From an uncultured Anaerotignum sp. (GTDB lineage: Bacteria > Bacillota > Clostridia > Lachnospirales > Anaerotignaceae): 23,302 nucleotides of DNA. A model generated the notes under the pieces. It was given only the letters and a program-made list of their open reading frames with translations. It made no database searches and was not told the DNA's origin. The stretch lies in NCBI RefSeq assembly GCF_905212195.1, contig NZ_CAJMDQ010000037.1:1-23302 (forward strand), in the 5' to 3' direction. How positions within the stretch are numbered: position 1 is the stretch's first letter; every line of letters begins with the position of its first letter. Shown piece after piece: positions 6,174 to 14,012 of the stretch. The translations under genes were made by a program, and so were the position numbers.

Positions 6174-7637
6174 TTACTGGAAATAAGAATAGCCGTAAAG
6201 TTTTCCAGCTTTTGGTGTTTCGTTGTGTTTGTACTGAATCAGCTCGGAAACGGTTACCAGCTGGTAGCCCTGTTCCTGCAGCATAGGAACCAGTTTTGCC
6301 GTTGCCTGTGCGGTGGTGTCATAGATGCCGTGCATCAGGATGACTTTGCCGTCCAGATTGCCTGCACCTTTTACTTCTTTCAGGATGCTGTCTACATTCC
6401 GTGTCTTCCAGTCTAATGTATCCACAGACCATGTAACAATGGGCAAGGGAACATTTGCCTGTACGGTGGCGTTTGTGTTGCCGTAAGGAGGACGGAAAGA
6501 GGTGGGTTTCACGCCTGCCTTTGCAAAGGCTGCATTGACCTGTTTCACATCTGCCTGAATCTGGGATGCAGAAAGTTTTTTGAAGTCCTTATGGTCGTAG
6601 GAATGACTGCCCACTTCACAGCCCAGAGCCGCTTCCCGTTTCACCACATCGGGATACTGTGCCACACGATAGCCCACATCGTAGAAGGTAGCCACTGCGT
6701 TGTATTTTTCCAGCACATCCAGAATGGCGTTGGTGGCTGTAGGAGAAGGACCGTCGTCGTAAGTCAGTGCCACCATAGGTTTATTGGGGTCAATGACCCG
6801 TCCGGTTTCTTCTGTGGTTCCATCAGGCTGGGCAGGTTCTTCCACAACGGGTGGAACTTCCTCGGGGTCTGTCAGGAAAGAACCTTTGAATACCTCTCTG
6901 GGGATTTCCAGTCGGATAGCACCATACTTGCCGGGAAGAATCTCATATTTGTCAATGTAGAAAATCACGCTGTTGTCAGTCAGAGCAAATGTGCTGAACA
7001 CATCGCTTTCCGGTGCCAGAAGGGCTTTGTAATTGCCGAAAAGCTGTTTGCCGTAGGTTTCGTGCTTCTGGAAGTAATCCAGTGCATAAGCAGATGCTTT
7101 CTCACGGTAGGAATCCCGGAAAATATCCGCAGCTGTCAAAGCTTTGCCTGTTGTGGCATCAAACAGATAGGTGCTCCAAGATGCCGGCTCTGTATAGGCA
7201 CCGTCGATTTTCCGTGTTTCCAGAAACGATACACTGGCAATGTTGTCTTTGGTGATGTAGGAATCATAGCCAATGATGAGGGTGCCTGTGTATTTGCTGG
7301 GCGTTTTTTCCTCTGCTTTTTCTTCTGCCGCTTTGGTATAGGCGGTTTCAAAAGCATCGGCCTTTGTTTTCAGGGTTTTGATGATTTGCTCATCCAAAGT
7401 TGCCTGATTTGTCACAGGATACTGCACAGCATAGGAAAAAGGTTCTTTTGCGCTGACGTATGTCTTTGCTTCACCCCAGTGCTGTGTATCCTTATGGAAA
7501 TTGAAGTAGCTTTCTGCCTGAGTGGTCAGTGCTGCTGTGCGGCTATCCGCAGCGGCGCCTTCCGTAAAGGAGCCAAAAGCGGTCAGTGCCAGCAGGGTGC
7601 AGGCAGTGAAAGCTGCCAGAAATCGATGTTTTTTCAT
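6174..7637 (-). CDS. Secreted PdaC-like polysaccharide (peptidoglycan) deacetylase
   Basis: A 487-residue exported protein. The start is the ATG at 7635-7637, seven bases after GGAGTG; it opens with MKKHRFLAAFTACTLLALTA, a signal peptide. The N-terminal half (about 40-250) resembles the DUF4163/DUF3298 module of Bacillus subtilis PdaC and RsiV, ending near GAIRLEIPREVF. The C-terminal NodB domain has all five catalytic motifs: TYDDGPS (292-298, Asp294/Asp295), HSYDH (345-349, zinc histidines), RPPYG (382-386), DTLDW and LMHG. Such enzymes remove acetyl groups from cell-wall glycans and confer lysozyme resistance. An acidic, proline-rich linker (EEVPPVVEEPAQPDG) joins the halves. It begins four bases after the EFR1 gene, so the two are co-transcribed and probably translationally coupled. 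Confidence 0.9.
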   Translation of the reverse strand: MKKHRFLAAFTACTLLALTAFGSFTEGAAADSRTAALTTQAESYFNFHKDTQHWGEAKTYVSAKEPFSYAVQYPVTNQATLDEQIIKTLKTKADAFETAYTKAAEEKAEEKTPSKYTGTLIIGYDSYITKDNIASVSFLETRKIDGAYTEPASWSTYLFDATTGKALTAADIFRDSYREKASAYALDYFQKHETYGKQLFGNYKALLAPESDVFSTFALTDNSVIFYIDKYEILPGKYGAIRLEIPREVFKGSFLTDPEEVPPVVEEPAQPDGTTEETGRVIDPNKPMVALTYDDGPSPTATNAILDVLEKYNAVATFYDVGYRVAQYPDVVKREAALGCEVGSHSYDHKDFKKLSASQIQADVKQVNAAFAKAGVKPTSFRPPYGNTNATVQANVPLPIVTWSVDTLDWKTRNVDSILKEVKGAGNLDGKVILMHGIYDTTAQATAKLVPMLQEQGYQLVTVSELIQYKHNETPKAGKLYGYSYFQ

Positions 7638-7641
7638 GGGA

Positions 7642-8418
7642 TCACTCCTTTTTGCGGTAATCGGGGTGCAGATAACGTCCTTTGTTTGCGGTGCCTCTGC
7701 CATACTGGATGGCCTGTCTGGGACAGTGCTGCAAACAGGACATGCACATGTAGCAATGGTCTTCCTCCCAAACGGGAACGCCTGCTGTCATTTTGATACA
7801 GCCGGAAGGGCAGACATAAGCGCAGATACCGCAGCCGATGCAGTCCACAGTGGGATAGAAGGGTTTTGTTTTGGTGGCGAAACGACGGAACAGAGGGTTC
7901 ACCACATTGCTGAGGAATGTGCCGCCTTTGCCTTTTTTCACACGGAAGAAGTCTTTCCGTTCCAGTTTCACTGCCCGCAGGATGAGCTGTACGATCTCGT
8001 CTGCCTGACGGAGCAGATGTCTTTGGGTTTCCGGTGAAGGCGCTTTGAACAATACGGCATAGTTATCGGGCATGATCACGGAATAGCCGCTGTCCAGAGA
8101 AAGATCGTTTGCTTCCAGAGAAGCTTCCAGAATGGACATGGTTTCCCCGGCAGACTGGCCGCAGGTGCAGACAGCGTAGGTGTAAACGTCTTCTTCATAA
8201 TACAGTTCCAGACGCTGAACGAATTGTTCTACCATCTGTGGAGGTGCCCAAGCGTGCACAGGGAATACAAAGCCCAGTTTTTCTCCTTTTTTCAGGGTAT
8301 ATTCATAAGCATCTTCTCTTGTGGCTCTTGCCATGTCGATCATTTTCTCGCCAAGACCTTCTGCCAGTTTTTTTGCTACATGATAAGAATTTCCGGTGCC
8401 GGAAAAATAAAAAACCAT
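7642..8418 (-). CDS. EFR1-family flavodoxin/ferredoxin fusion protein
   Basis: A 258-residue redox protein. Residues 1-150 form a flavodoxin-like domain starting VFYFSGTGNSYHVAKKLAE, the FMN phosphate-binding loop. The C-terminal part holds two 4Fe-4S motifs of bacterial ferredoxin type: C-IG-C-GI-C-AYV-C-P (about 196-206) and C-YM-C-MS-C-LQH-C-P (about 223-233). This is the EFR1 arrangement common in anaerobic Firmicutes. It should shuttle electrons between a cytosolic donor and an unknown acceptor; there is no membrane segment. The ATG at 8418 follows GGGGAGG at eight bases. The gene directly precedes a peptidoglycan deacetylase, an odd partner for an electron carrier. No redox enzyme lies next to it. 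Confidence 0.9.
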   Translation of the reverse strand: MVFYFSGTGNSYHVAKKLAEGLGEKMIDMARATREDAYEYTLKKGEKLGFVFPVHAWAPPQMVEQFVQRLELYYEEDVYTYAVCTCGQSAGETMSILEASLEANDLSLDSGYSVIMPDNYAVLFKAPSPETQRHLLRQADEIVQLILRAVKLERKDFFRVKKGKGGTFLSNVVNPLFRRFATKTKPFYPTVDCIGCGICAYVCPSGCIKMTAGVPVWEEDHCYMCMSCLQHCPRQAIQYGRGTANKGRYLHPDYRKKE

Positions 8419-8611
8419 ATAAATAACCTCCCCGATCGGTATTGATGTTTTTTTAAGATAGTATTATCATATCATATTTTTGTGTGGATAGTTTTGCGAA
8501 TTTATTAAAGTTTTTCATTATTTTTCGAAATAAAATGCGGAAGGAAAAAAATGCATCTCCCGAAGCAGATTTCCCTTAAGAAAACATTCCAAATAAAATC
8601 CCAGTAAAAAT

Positions 8612-8655
8612 AAGAAAGCTGAAATCCTCGGTATCACAAGGAATTCAGCTTTCTT
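8612..8655. terminator. Terminator after the secreted stalk-domain protein gene
   Basis: AAGAAAGCTGAA-A-TCCT pairs with AGGA-A-TTCAGCTTTCTT around a 10-base loop; on the minus strand it is followed by ATTTTTAC. Two smaller hairpins precede it in the 3' untranslated part: GAAGCCG/CGGCTTC near 8669-8697 and CTCCC/GGGAG near 8702-8714. Confidence 0.75.
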
Positions 8656-8723
8656 TGTTTTCTTATGAAGAAGCCGCGAAAGGAAGTACGGCTTCTCATA
8701 TCTCCCAATGGGAGGAGGGGTCA

Positions 8724-9659
8724 TTATTTCAGGTTTTCTACAACGTCAGCGGATACATACAGTACGCCGTCTGTCAGTTCAGCAGCAGCGGAAGATGTCA
8801 TTGCCATGTCGCCTTCTACAACATATGTTGTGCTGCCCAGTGTGATCTGTGCTGTCATACCGTCTTTTTCCAGTACAACGGGAGCAGTTTTGCCCTGCCA
8901 TTTTACGCTGTAGCCTTTTGCTTCTGCAGCGTCACGCAGTGCTACCATTTCAGGTGCTTCTACGGATTTTGTATCAGCTGTAACTTCTTCAGTTTCTTCT
9001 GTTGCAGCTTCTCTTTCTTCCAGCAGCAGTACCAGAGAAGGTGTTGTCTGAGCGGGGATGCTTCTTGTGGTGATGTCGTAGAATACAACAGCGTCTTTGC
9101 CTTTTATATCGTCAGCGCCCAGGATGCTTTTTGTACCCAGAGTTGTCAGGATGGTTGTTTTTTCGGAAATGTTCAGCTGCAGCAGGTCTTTTTCGTTGAG
9201 CAGGTCGTCGTTGAAGTGACCAACGGAGATGGAACCTTTGTCAGCGTTTGCAACAACTGCGGTTACCTGACCCATGTAAGGAGGCATGCTCATGCCCATG
9301 GGTGCCATTGCGCTGTAGATGACTGCAACTTCCATACCTTCTGTCAGTTTGTCAGCTGTGATCACGCTGCCTGTTTCTCTGTCAACGATGGTTGTTGTGG
9401 GTGCTACTACAAAACGCAGACCGCCGTTTTCGTTGTCCATGGTGAATACTTTGTTGCCATCTTCTGTGTCAGCTACTTCTGTGATTTTGCCTGTGTTGCT
9501 GATATAAGCGGATGCTTCTGCCTGATCGTCAGCTTCTGCGCTGATGGGAACGGGTGTTGCAGTTACATCGCCTTTCATAACTTCTGCGTATGCAGCTGTG
9601 CTGCCTACAACAGTGAATGCCAGTGTCAGTGCCAGTACTTTGTTCAGATTCTTTTTCAT
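8724..9659 (-). CDS. Secreted protein with a copper amine oxidase N-terminal-like (stalk) domain
   Basis: A 311-residue exported protein with the signal peptide MKKNLNKVLALTLAFTVVGSTAAYA. The central part (about 50-210) is rich in short beta segments with no family I recognise. An acidic stretch (EEREAATEETEEVTADTK) links it to the last 75 residues, EMVALRDAAEAKGYSVKWQG ... ITLGSTTYVVEGDMAM, which match the copper amine oxidase N-terminal-like stalk domain (PF07833 type) found in many Clostridia wall proteins. That domain does not itself mean copper or amine oxidase activity. The ATG at 9659 follows AGGAGG at eight bases. Codon use is narrow (many GCT, GTT, ACA), like metK and unlike the neighbours, suggesting high expression. 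It is monocistronic with a clear terminator. Function unknown; a cell envelope role is inferred. Confidence 0.8.
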   Translation of the reverse strand: MKKNLNKVLALTLAFTVVGSTAAYAEVMKGDVTATPVPISAEADDQAEASAYISNTGKITEVADTEDGNKVFTMDNENGGLRFVVAPTTTIVDRETGSVITADKLTEGMEVAVIYSAMAPMGMSMPPYMGQVTAVVANADKGSISVGHFNDDLLNEKDLLQLNISEKTTILTTLGTKSILGADDIKGKDAVVFYDITTRSIPAQTTPSLVLLLEEREAATEETEEVTADTKSVEAPEMVALRDAAEAKGYSVKWQGKTAPVVLEKDGMTAQITLGSTTYVVEGDMAMTSSAAAELTDGVLYVSADVVENLK

Positions 9660-10021
9660 AGTGAATTCCTCCTGTTAATCAAAAAAATTTATGTTTCGTT
9701 TTTTGCGTTGTTTTTTTGTTGATTGTTTGTTACGCTTATTCAGACGGGAGCTTTTTTTGAAAAGTTCCAAAGTTTTTGAAAAAATTTTTGAAAAATCGGA
9801 AAAATAGAGTGAACAATACGGAAAAAGCCCGTAAATCAAGGGTTTTTGCCAAAGAAAAAATATGATTTTCAGGGCAGAAAATTTTATTTTACGCATATTT
9901 CATGCCATGTGGGCAAAGATTTGCGGTTGTTTCCTGTGACTTAGTTACGGAAGGGATGGTGGGAAAAGAACTATACTCAATACAAGAAAACGACAGATCA
10001 ATGGGATTGGAGGAATGGATT
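9660..10021. other. Divergent intergenic region between stalk-protein and CoA-disulfide reductase genes
   Basis: AT-rich, 362 bases, no convincing gene. It holds the AGGAGG site of the minus-strand gene (9668-9673), an imperfect hairpin with A- and T-runs (9823-9847), a possible -10 element TATACT (9972-9977) without a good -35 box, and the GGAGG site (10009-10013) of the plus-strand gene. An in-frame ATG at 9902 would lengthen the reductase by 40 residues but has no ribosome binding site and lies upstream of that -10. Confidence 0.6.
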
Positions 10022-11659
10022 ATGATGCGTGTTTTGATTTTAGGCGGTGTGGCAGCAGGTACAAAGGTAGCGGCGAAACTGAAACGTCTGCGCTTTGATA
10101 CGGAAGTGCTGATTCTCACCAAAGATGCAGATATTTCTTACGCTGGCTGTGGCCTTCCTTATTATGTAGGGAATGTCATCACAGATCGGGAAAAGATCAT
10201 TGTCAATACACCGGAAAAATTCGCGGCTCTCACAGGTGCAAAGGTTTTGACAGGCAGAGAAGCGGTGAAACTGGATGCGGCAGGAAAAACCGTAACAGCG
10301 AAAAATCTGGCAACAGGCGAAGAAGAAGTTTATCCTTATGATGCATGTGTCATTTCCACAGGGGCTTCCTCCATCGTTCCGCCTTTGCAGGGGGTAGATC
10401 TGAAAGGTGTATTCACCATGCGTACCCCTGATGATGCGGATGGTCTGAAAAACTATGTGAAAGCCAGCGGCGCAAAAACAGCTGTGGTTGCCGGCGGCGG
10501 TTTCATTGGTCTGGAAGTGGCGGAAAACCTGCTGGAACAGGGCTTGGATGTGACCGTTATGGATATGGCACCTCAGGTGATGCCCGGTTTTGACCCGGAA
10601 TTTGCCGCTTATGGCACAAGACATCTGGAAAAAGTGGGTATCCATGTTTCTACTTCCACAAAAATGGAAGGTATCACAGGCAGTGAAAAAGCAGAAGGCG
10701 TACAGACAGACAAAGGGCTCATCCCTGCGGATGTGGTGGTGCTTTCTCTGGGCATCCGTCCCAACACGGCATTTTTGAAAGAAACCGGTCTGGAATTTGC
10801 CAAAAACGGCGCCATTCTGGTAGATAAATCTCTGCGGACAAATCTGCCGGATGTTTACGCTGCTGGGGACTGTGCAGTGGTAACCAACCGCTTGACAGGT
10901 GAAAGGGCATGGGCACCTATGGGCTCCGCGGCAAATATGGAAGGCCGTGTGCTGGCTGAAGTGCTGGCTGGCAGAGAAAAAGAATTTGCCGGTGTGCTGG
11001 GCACAGCCGTTGTGAAACTGCCCGGACTTAATGCAGCCAGAACAGGGCTCAACGAAGCAGCAGCCAGAGCAGCAGGTTATGATGTAGAAACCGTTGTGGC
11101 AGTCAATGACGATAAAGCCCATTACTATCCCGGTGCGGATAACTTCATCACAAAACTCATTGTGGACAAGAATACAAAGAAACTGCTGGGCGTGCAGGTT
11201 ATGGGCCCCGGCGCTGTAGATAAAATGGTGGATATTGGTGTTACAGCCATTTCCTTGGGTGCAACACTGGATCAGCTGGAAAATCTGGATTTGGCTTATG
11301 CGCCTCCCTTCTCCACAGCCATCCATCCTTTTGTAGCGGCAGTGAATATCCTGCTGAACAAAATGAATGGGGATCTGGAATCCATGACTCCTGCGGAATA
11401 TATGGAAAACAGAGGCGAAGGATACTGCGTGCTGGATGCGGCGTTGGCACCATCCATTCCCAATGCAAAATTTGTGGATGTGGCAAAGGTACATGGGCCT
11501 TTGGAAGATGTAGATAAAGATGAAAAACTGATGATCATCTGCACAAAGAGCAAACGTGCTTATATGCTGCAGCAGAGATTGAAATACTTCGGCTATACCG
11601 ATACCACTGTGGTAGAAGGCGGTCTGTGGTTCAATGAACTTCCTGTGAAAGGAAAATAA
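10022..11659 (+). CDS. CoA-disulfide reductase / NADH oxidase-like flavoprotein with C-terminal rhodanese domain
   Basis: A 545-residue FAD- and NAD(P)H-dependent disulfide reductase. It starts MMRVLILGGVAAGTKVAAKL, the FAD dinucleotide-binding fold. The single redox cysteine is Cys43 in ISYAGCGLPYY, the same position as in Staphylococcus aureus CoA-disulfide reductase. A second binding fold lies near 150-180 (TAVVAGGGFIGLEVAENLLEQG) and an FAD motif near 275 (DVYAAGDCAV). The last ~90 residues form a rhodanese-like domain with its own cysteine, Cys507, in CTKSKR. Fusions of this kind reduce CoA disulfides, CoA persulfide or polysulfide, serving thiol balance, oxygen defence or sulfur reduction. 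The ATG at 10022 follows GGAGG at eight bases; a second ATG follows at once. It is monocistronic. The precise substrate cannot be read from the sequence. Confidence 0.9.
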   Translation: MMRVLILGGVAAGTKVAAKLKRLRFDTEVLILTKDADISYAGCGLPYYVGNVITDREKIIVNTPEKFAALTGAKVLTGREAVKLDAAGKTVTAKNLATGEEEVYPYDACVISTGASSIVPPLQGVDLKGVFTMRTPDDADGLKNYVKASGAKTAVVAGGGFIGLEVAENLLEQGLDVTVMDMAPQVMPGFDPEFAAYGTRHLEKVGIHVSTSTKMEGITGSEKAEGVQTDKGLIPADVVVLSLGIRPNTAFLKETGLEFAKNGAILVDKSLRTNLPDVYAAGDCAVVTNRLTGERAWAPMGSAANMEGRVLAEVLAGREKEFAGVLGTAVVKLPGLNAARTGLNEAAARAAGYDVETVVAVNDDKAHYYPGADNFITKLIVDKNTKKLLGVQVMGPGAVDKMVDIGVTAISLGATLDQLENLDLAYAPPFSTAIHPFVAAVNILLNKMNGDLESMTPAEYMENRGEGYCVLDAALAPSIPNAKFVDVAKVHGPLEDVDKDEKLMIICTKSKRAYMLQQRLKYFGYTDTTVVEGGLWFNELPVKGK

Positions 11660-11681
11660 TGAACCTATCTTATAGAAAAGA

Positions 11682-11724
11682 AGGGCAGTTGGAATCAAAG
11701 GGTTCTGACTGCCCTGTTTTTATA
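11682..11724 (+). terminator. Terminator after the CoA-disulfide reductase gene
   Basis: AGGGCAGT ... GAA pairs with TTC ... ACTGCCCT, followed by GTTTTTATA on the plus strand. Confidence 0.85.
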
Positions 11725-11743
11725 GGGATAGATGTGCTTTTGC

Positions 11744-11772
11744 TTGCCTTTTCATAGGAAAAGCCGTATCAT
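11744..11772 (+). promoter_or_regulatory. Probable promoter of the hypoxanthine-DNA glycosylase gene
   Basis: TTGCCT (11744-11749) and TATCAT (11767-11772) are 17 bases apart, about 30 bases before the start codon and just after the preceding terminator. Confidence 0.45.
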
Positions 11773-11803
11773 AAAGCAAAAGTAAGCAAAGGAGGATATT
11801 TCC

Positions 11804-12304
11804 ATGGAACCCATCACCGTACAGCATACCTTTCCGCCTATTTTCGACAAAAACAGCCGTTTGCTCATTCTGGGCACAGTGCCTTCTGTGAAATCCAGAG
11901 AAAACGACTTTTATTATGGACATCCCCAGAATCGTTTCTGGAAACTCATGGCCATCCTTTGTGGTGAGGAAACCCCTGTGACAAAGGAAGAAAAAACAGA
12001 AATGCTCCTGCGTCACGGCATTGCTCTTTATGATGTGGTGGAGCGGTGCACCATTGTTGGCAGCAGTGACAGTTCCATCAAAGACGTGGTGCCTGTGGAT
12101 TTGACACCCATTCTGGAGCAAACTGGGAACATCCCCATTTTTGCCAACGGCGCAACAGCGGAAAAACTCTACCGGAAATATCTTTTTCCAAAGACAGGCA
12201 TTTCTGCCGTGAAACTGCCCTCCACCAGCCCAGCCAATGCGGCATGGTCTTTGAGCCGTTTGGAAGAAGCCTGGCGAGAAGCTATGAAGCCATATCTGGG
12301 CTAA
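11804..12304 (+). CDS. DNA-deoxyinosine (hypoxanthine) glycosylase, UDG superfamily family 6
   Basis: A 166-residue single-domain DNA repair glycosylase. The active-site motif of the uracil-DNA glycosylase superfamily appears as LLILGTVPSVKSRENDFYYG with HPQNRFW just after (about residues 20-46), and the second motif as LPSTSPANA near 138-146. This pattern is the hypoxanthine-DNA glycosylase group, which excises deaminated adenine (hypoxanthine) and has little activity on uracil. Length matches the family. The ATG at 11804 follows AAAGGAGG at a normal distance. It is a single-gene unit between two terminator-like or promoter regions. With the AlkD-type enzyme at 4576 this gives two monofunctional base-excision glycosylases in the window, probably coincidence. 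Confidence 0.88.
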   Translation: MEPITVQHTFPPIFDKNSRLLILGTVPSVKSRENDFYYGHPQNRFWKLMAILCGEETPVTKEEKTEMLLRHGIALYDVVERCTIVGSSDSSIKDVVPVDLTPILEQTGNIPIFANGATAEKLYRKYLFPKTGISAVKLPSTSPANAAWSLSRLEEAWREAMKPYLG

Positions 12305-12404
12305 TCCTATGGGCGTTTTGCATGGAAAGGGCGTGGAATTTCGAAAAAAGTTATACAATATCGGAAAAGTGTACGATTTTACTGGGATTTTTGCGCCAAA
12401 AACA

Positions 12405-12433
12405 TTGACAGACAGGGCAGAACCTGCTACAAT
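12405..12433 (+). promoter_or_regulatory. Promoter of metK and its SAM riboswitch
   Basis: TTGACA (12405-12410) and TACAAT (12428-12433) are 17 bases apart, a near-perfect sigma-A promoter. Transcription should begin near 12440, just upstream of the riboswitch aptamer. Confidence 0.85.
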
Positions 12434-12455
12434 ACCACAGAAGTCAATAAGGAAA

Positions 12456-12557
12456 CTTATCAAGAGTGGTTGAGGGACAGGGCCCTGTGACACCCGGCAA
12501 CCGGCGGAAACGCATCGGTGCCAATTCCCCCGCATATTTTTGCGGAAGATGAGTAAG
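12456..12557 (+). ncRNA. SAM-I (S-box) riboswitch aptamer
   Basis: The conserved S-box core is present in order: CTTATCAAGAG at the 5' side of P1, GGTTGAGGGA, the P2 hairpin GGGCCC, the CCGGCAACC block of P3, GGTGCCAATTCC, the P4 stem CCCGCATATTTTTGCGG, and GATGAG with GTAAG closing P1. This aptamer binds S-adenosylmethionine, the product of the downstream enzyme MetK. High SAM stabilises the aptamer and lets the following terminator form; low SAM allows readthrough. It lies between a strong promoter and metK. Confidence 0.95.
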
Positions 12558-12560
12558 AAC

Positions 12561-12588
12561 GAGAAAGCCCTGCGGCTTTTTTTTTATG
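12561..12588 (+). terminator. Riboswitch-controlled transcription terminator
   Basis: AAAGCC-CTGC-GGCTTT followed by a run of nine T's. It is the expression platform of the SAM-I riboswitch, sitting about 65 bases before the metK start. Confidence 0.8.
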
Positions 12589-12653
12589 CCTTTTACAGCG
12601 TCCCAAAGAACGACTGAAACTTGATAATACAAAAAAACAAACTGGAGGAAATT

Positions 12654-13826
12654 ATGAGCAGAAGATTATTCACATCTGAGTCCGTAACAGAAGGACATCC
12701 CGACAAGATCTGTGACCAGATCTCCGACGCCATTCTGGACACAATCCTGGCAAAAGACCCGAAAGCAAGAGTTGCCTGCGAAACATGCACCACAACAGGT
12801 ATCATTTTCGTTATGGGTGAAATTACCACAAGCGCTTATGTTGATGTAGAAGGCATCGTTCGCGATACCCTGCGTCAGATTGGTTACGACCGTGCAAAAT
12901 ACGGTTTCGACTGTGACACATGCTCCGTTATCACATCCATCCATGGTCAGTCTCCTGACATCGCTCTGGGTGTAGACAAAGCGCTGGAAAACAAAACAGG
13001 CGAAGACGACAGCGAATTTGATACAGGCGCTGGCGACCAGGGTATGATGTTCGGTTTTGCTTGTGACGAAACAGAAGAACTGATGCCCCTGCCCATCTCT
13101 CTGAGCCACAGACTGACAAAGAGACTGGCAGAAGTACGTAAAAACGGCACACTGCCTTATCTGCGTCCCGACGGCAAAGCACAGGTAACCGTAGAATATG
13201 TAGACGACAAACCCGTTCGTGTTGATACTGTTGTTGTTTCCACACAGCATGACCCCGAAGCAACACAGGAACAGATCCGTGCAGACATCATCGAACACGT
13301 TGTAAAGAAAGTTATCGATGCAAACCTGCTGGATGAAAACACAAAATACTACATCAACCCCACAGGCAGATTCGTAATCGGCGGCCCTCAGGGCGACAGC
13401 GGCCTGACAGGCAGAAAGATCATCGTTGACACCTACGGCGGTTACGCTGCTCACGGCGGCGGCGCATTCAGCGGCAAAGACCCCACAAAGGTAGACCGTT
13501 CCGCATGCTACGCAGCAAGATACGTTGCAAAGAACATCGTTGCAAGCGGTGTTGCAAGCAAATGTGAAGTACAGCTGGCTTACGCTATCGGCGTTGCAAA
13601 ACCCGTTTCCATTCTGGTAAATACATTCGGTACAGGCAAAATTTCCGATGACAAGATCACAGAACTGGTACAGCGCAACTTCGACCTGCGTCCCGCTGCC
13701 ATCATCAAAAACTTCGACCTGCTGAGACCTATCTACAAACAGGTTGCAGCTTATGGTCACTTCGGCAGAACAGACCTGGATCTGCCTTGGGAAAAGACAG
13801 ACAAAACAGACGTATTCCAGATCTGA
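12654..13826 (+). CDS. metK: S-adenosylmethionine synthetase
   Basis: A 390-residue MetK, normal for the family. It makes S-adenosylmethionine from methionine and ATP, the cell's main methyl donor. Signature blocks are ESVTEGHPDKICDQISDAILD near residues 8-28, the ATP-binding hexapeptide GAGDQG near 124-129, and the glycine-rich GGGAFSGKDPTKVDRS loop near 265-280. The start is the ATG at 12654, five bases after GGAGG; an in-frame ATG at 12621 lacks a site. Codon use is strongly biased (GTT, GCA, AAA, CTG), consistent with high expression. It is controlled by the SAM-I riboswitch upstream, a product-feedback arrangement typical of Firmicutes, and ends at a perfect terminator. Confidence 0.97.
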   Translation: MSRRLFTSESVTEGHPDKICDQISDAILDTILAKDPKARVACETCTTTGIIFVMGEITTSAYVDVEGIVRDTLRQIGYDRAKYGFDCDTCSVITSIHGQSPDIALGVDKALENKTGEDDSEFDTGAGDQGMMFGFACDETEELMPLPISLSHRLTKRLAEVRKNGTLPYLRPDGKAQVTVEYVDDKPVRVDTVVVSTQHDPEATQEQIRADIIEHVVKKVIDANLLDENTKYYINPTGRFVIGGPQGDSGLTGRKIIVDTYGGYAAHGGGAFSGKDPTKVDRSACYAARYVAKNIVASGVASKCEVQLAYAIGVAKPVSILVNTFGTGKISDDKITELVQRNFDLRPAAIIKNFDLLRPIYKQVAAYGHFGRTDLDLPWEKTDKTDVFQI

Positions 13827-13844
13827 TTTTGAAAAATATGCGAG

Positions 13845-13881
13845 AAAAAAGAACTTGTGGTTTTCCACAGGTTCTTTTTTT
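13845..13881 (+). terminator. Terminator after metK
   Basis: AAAAAAGAACTTGTGG pairs with CCACAGGTTCTTTTTT over 16 bp with one U-G wobble on the plus strand and a TTTT loop, ending in a T-run. Confidence 0.9.
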
Positions 13882-14012
13882 ATGAACTTTTGTAATAAAA
13901 AGTTAAAAGAAATGTCAATATATTTCATGGGATTCGCCTTGTTTTTTTCGCCTGAAAAAGAGAAAATGATACTAGGATATTGTGCGGAAATACAAGGAAA
14001 GGAGGATGCCCC

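Noticed and set aside
6591..7796. A 401-residue open frame antisense to the deacetylase gene
   Set aside because: No start signals and no domain; the sense frame has all NodB motifs.
8655..9722. A 355-residue Cys- and Phe-rich open frame antisense to the stalk-protein gene
   Set aside because: It spans the sense gene's terminator and ribosome binding site; its composition is a shadow of the sense gene's biased codons.
9823..9847. A hairpin with A and T runs as a terminator
   Set aside because: The stem is only three GC pairs plus A-T pairs with a bulge, and no gene ends there on either strand.
9902..10021. A 40-residue N-terminal extension of the CoA-disulfide reductase
   Set aside because: No ribosome binding site at the upstream ATG; the FAD-binding fold begins right at the downstream ATG, which has GGAGG, and Cys43 then falls at the family position.
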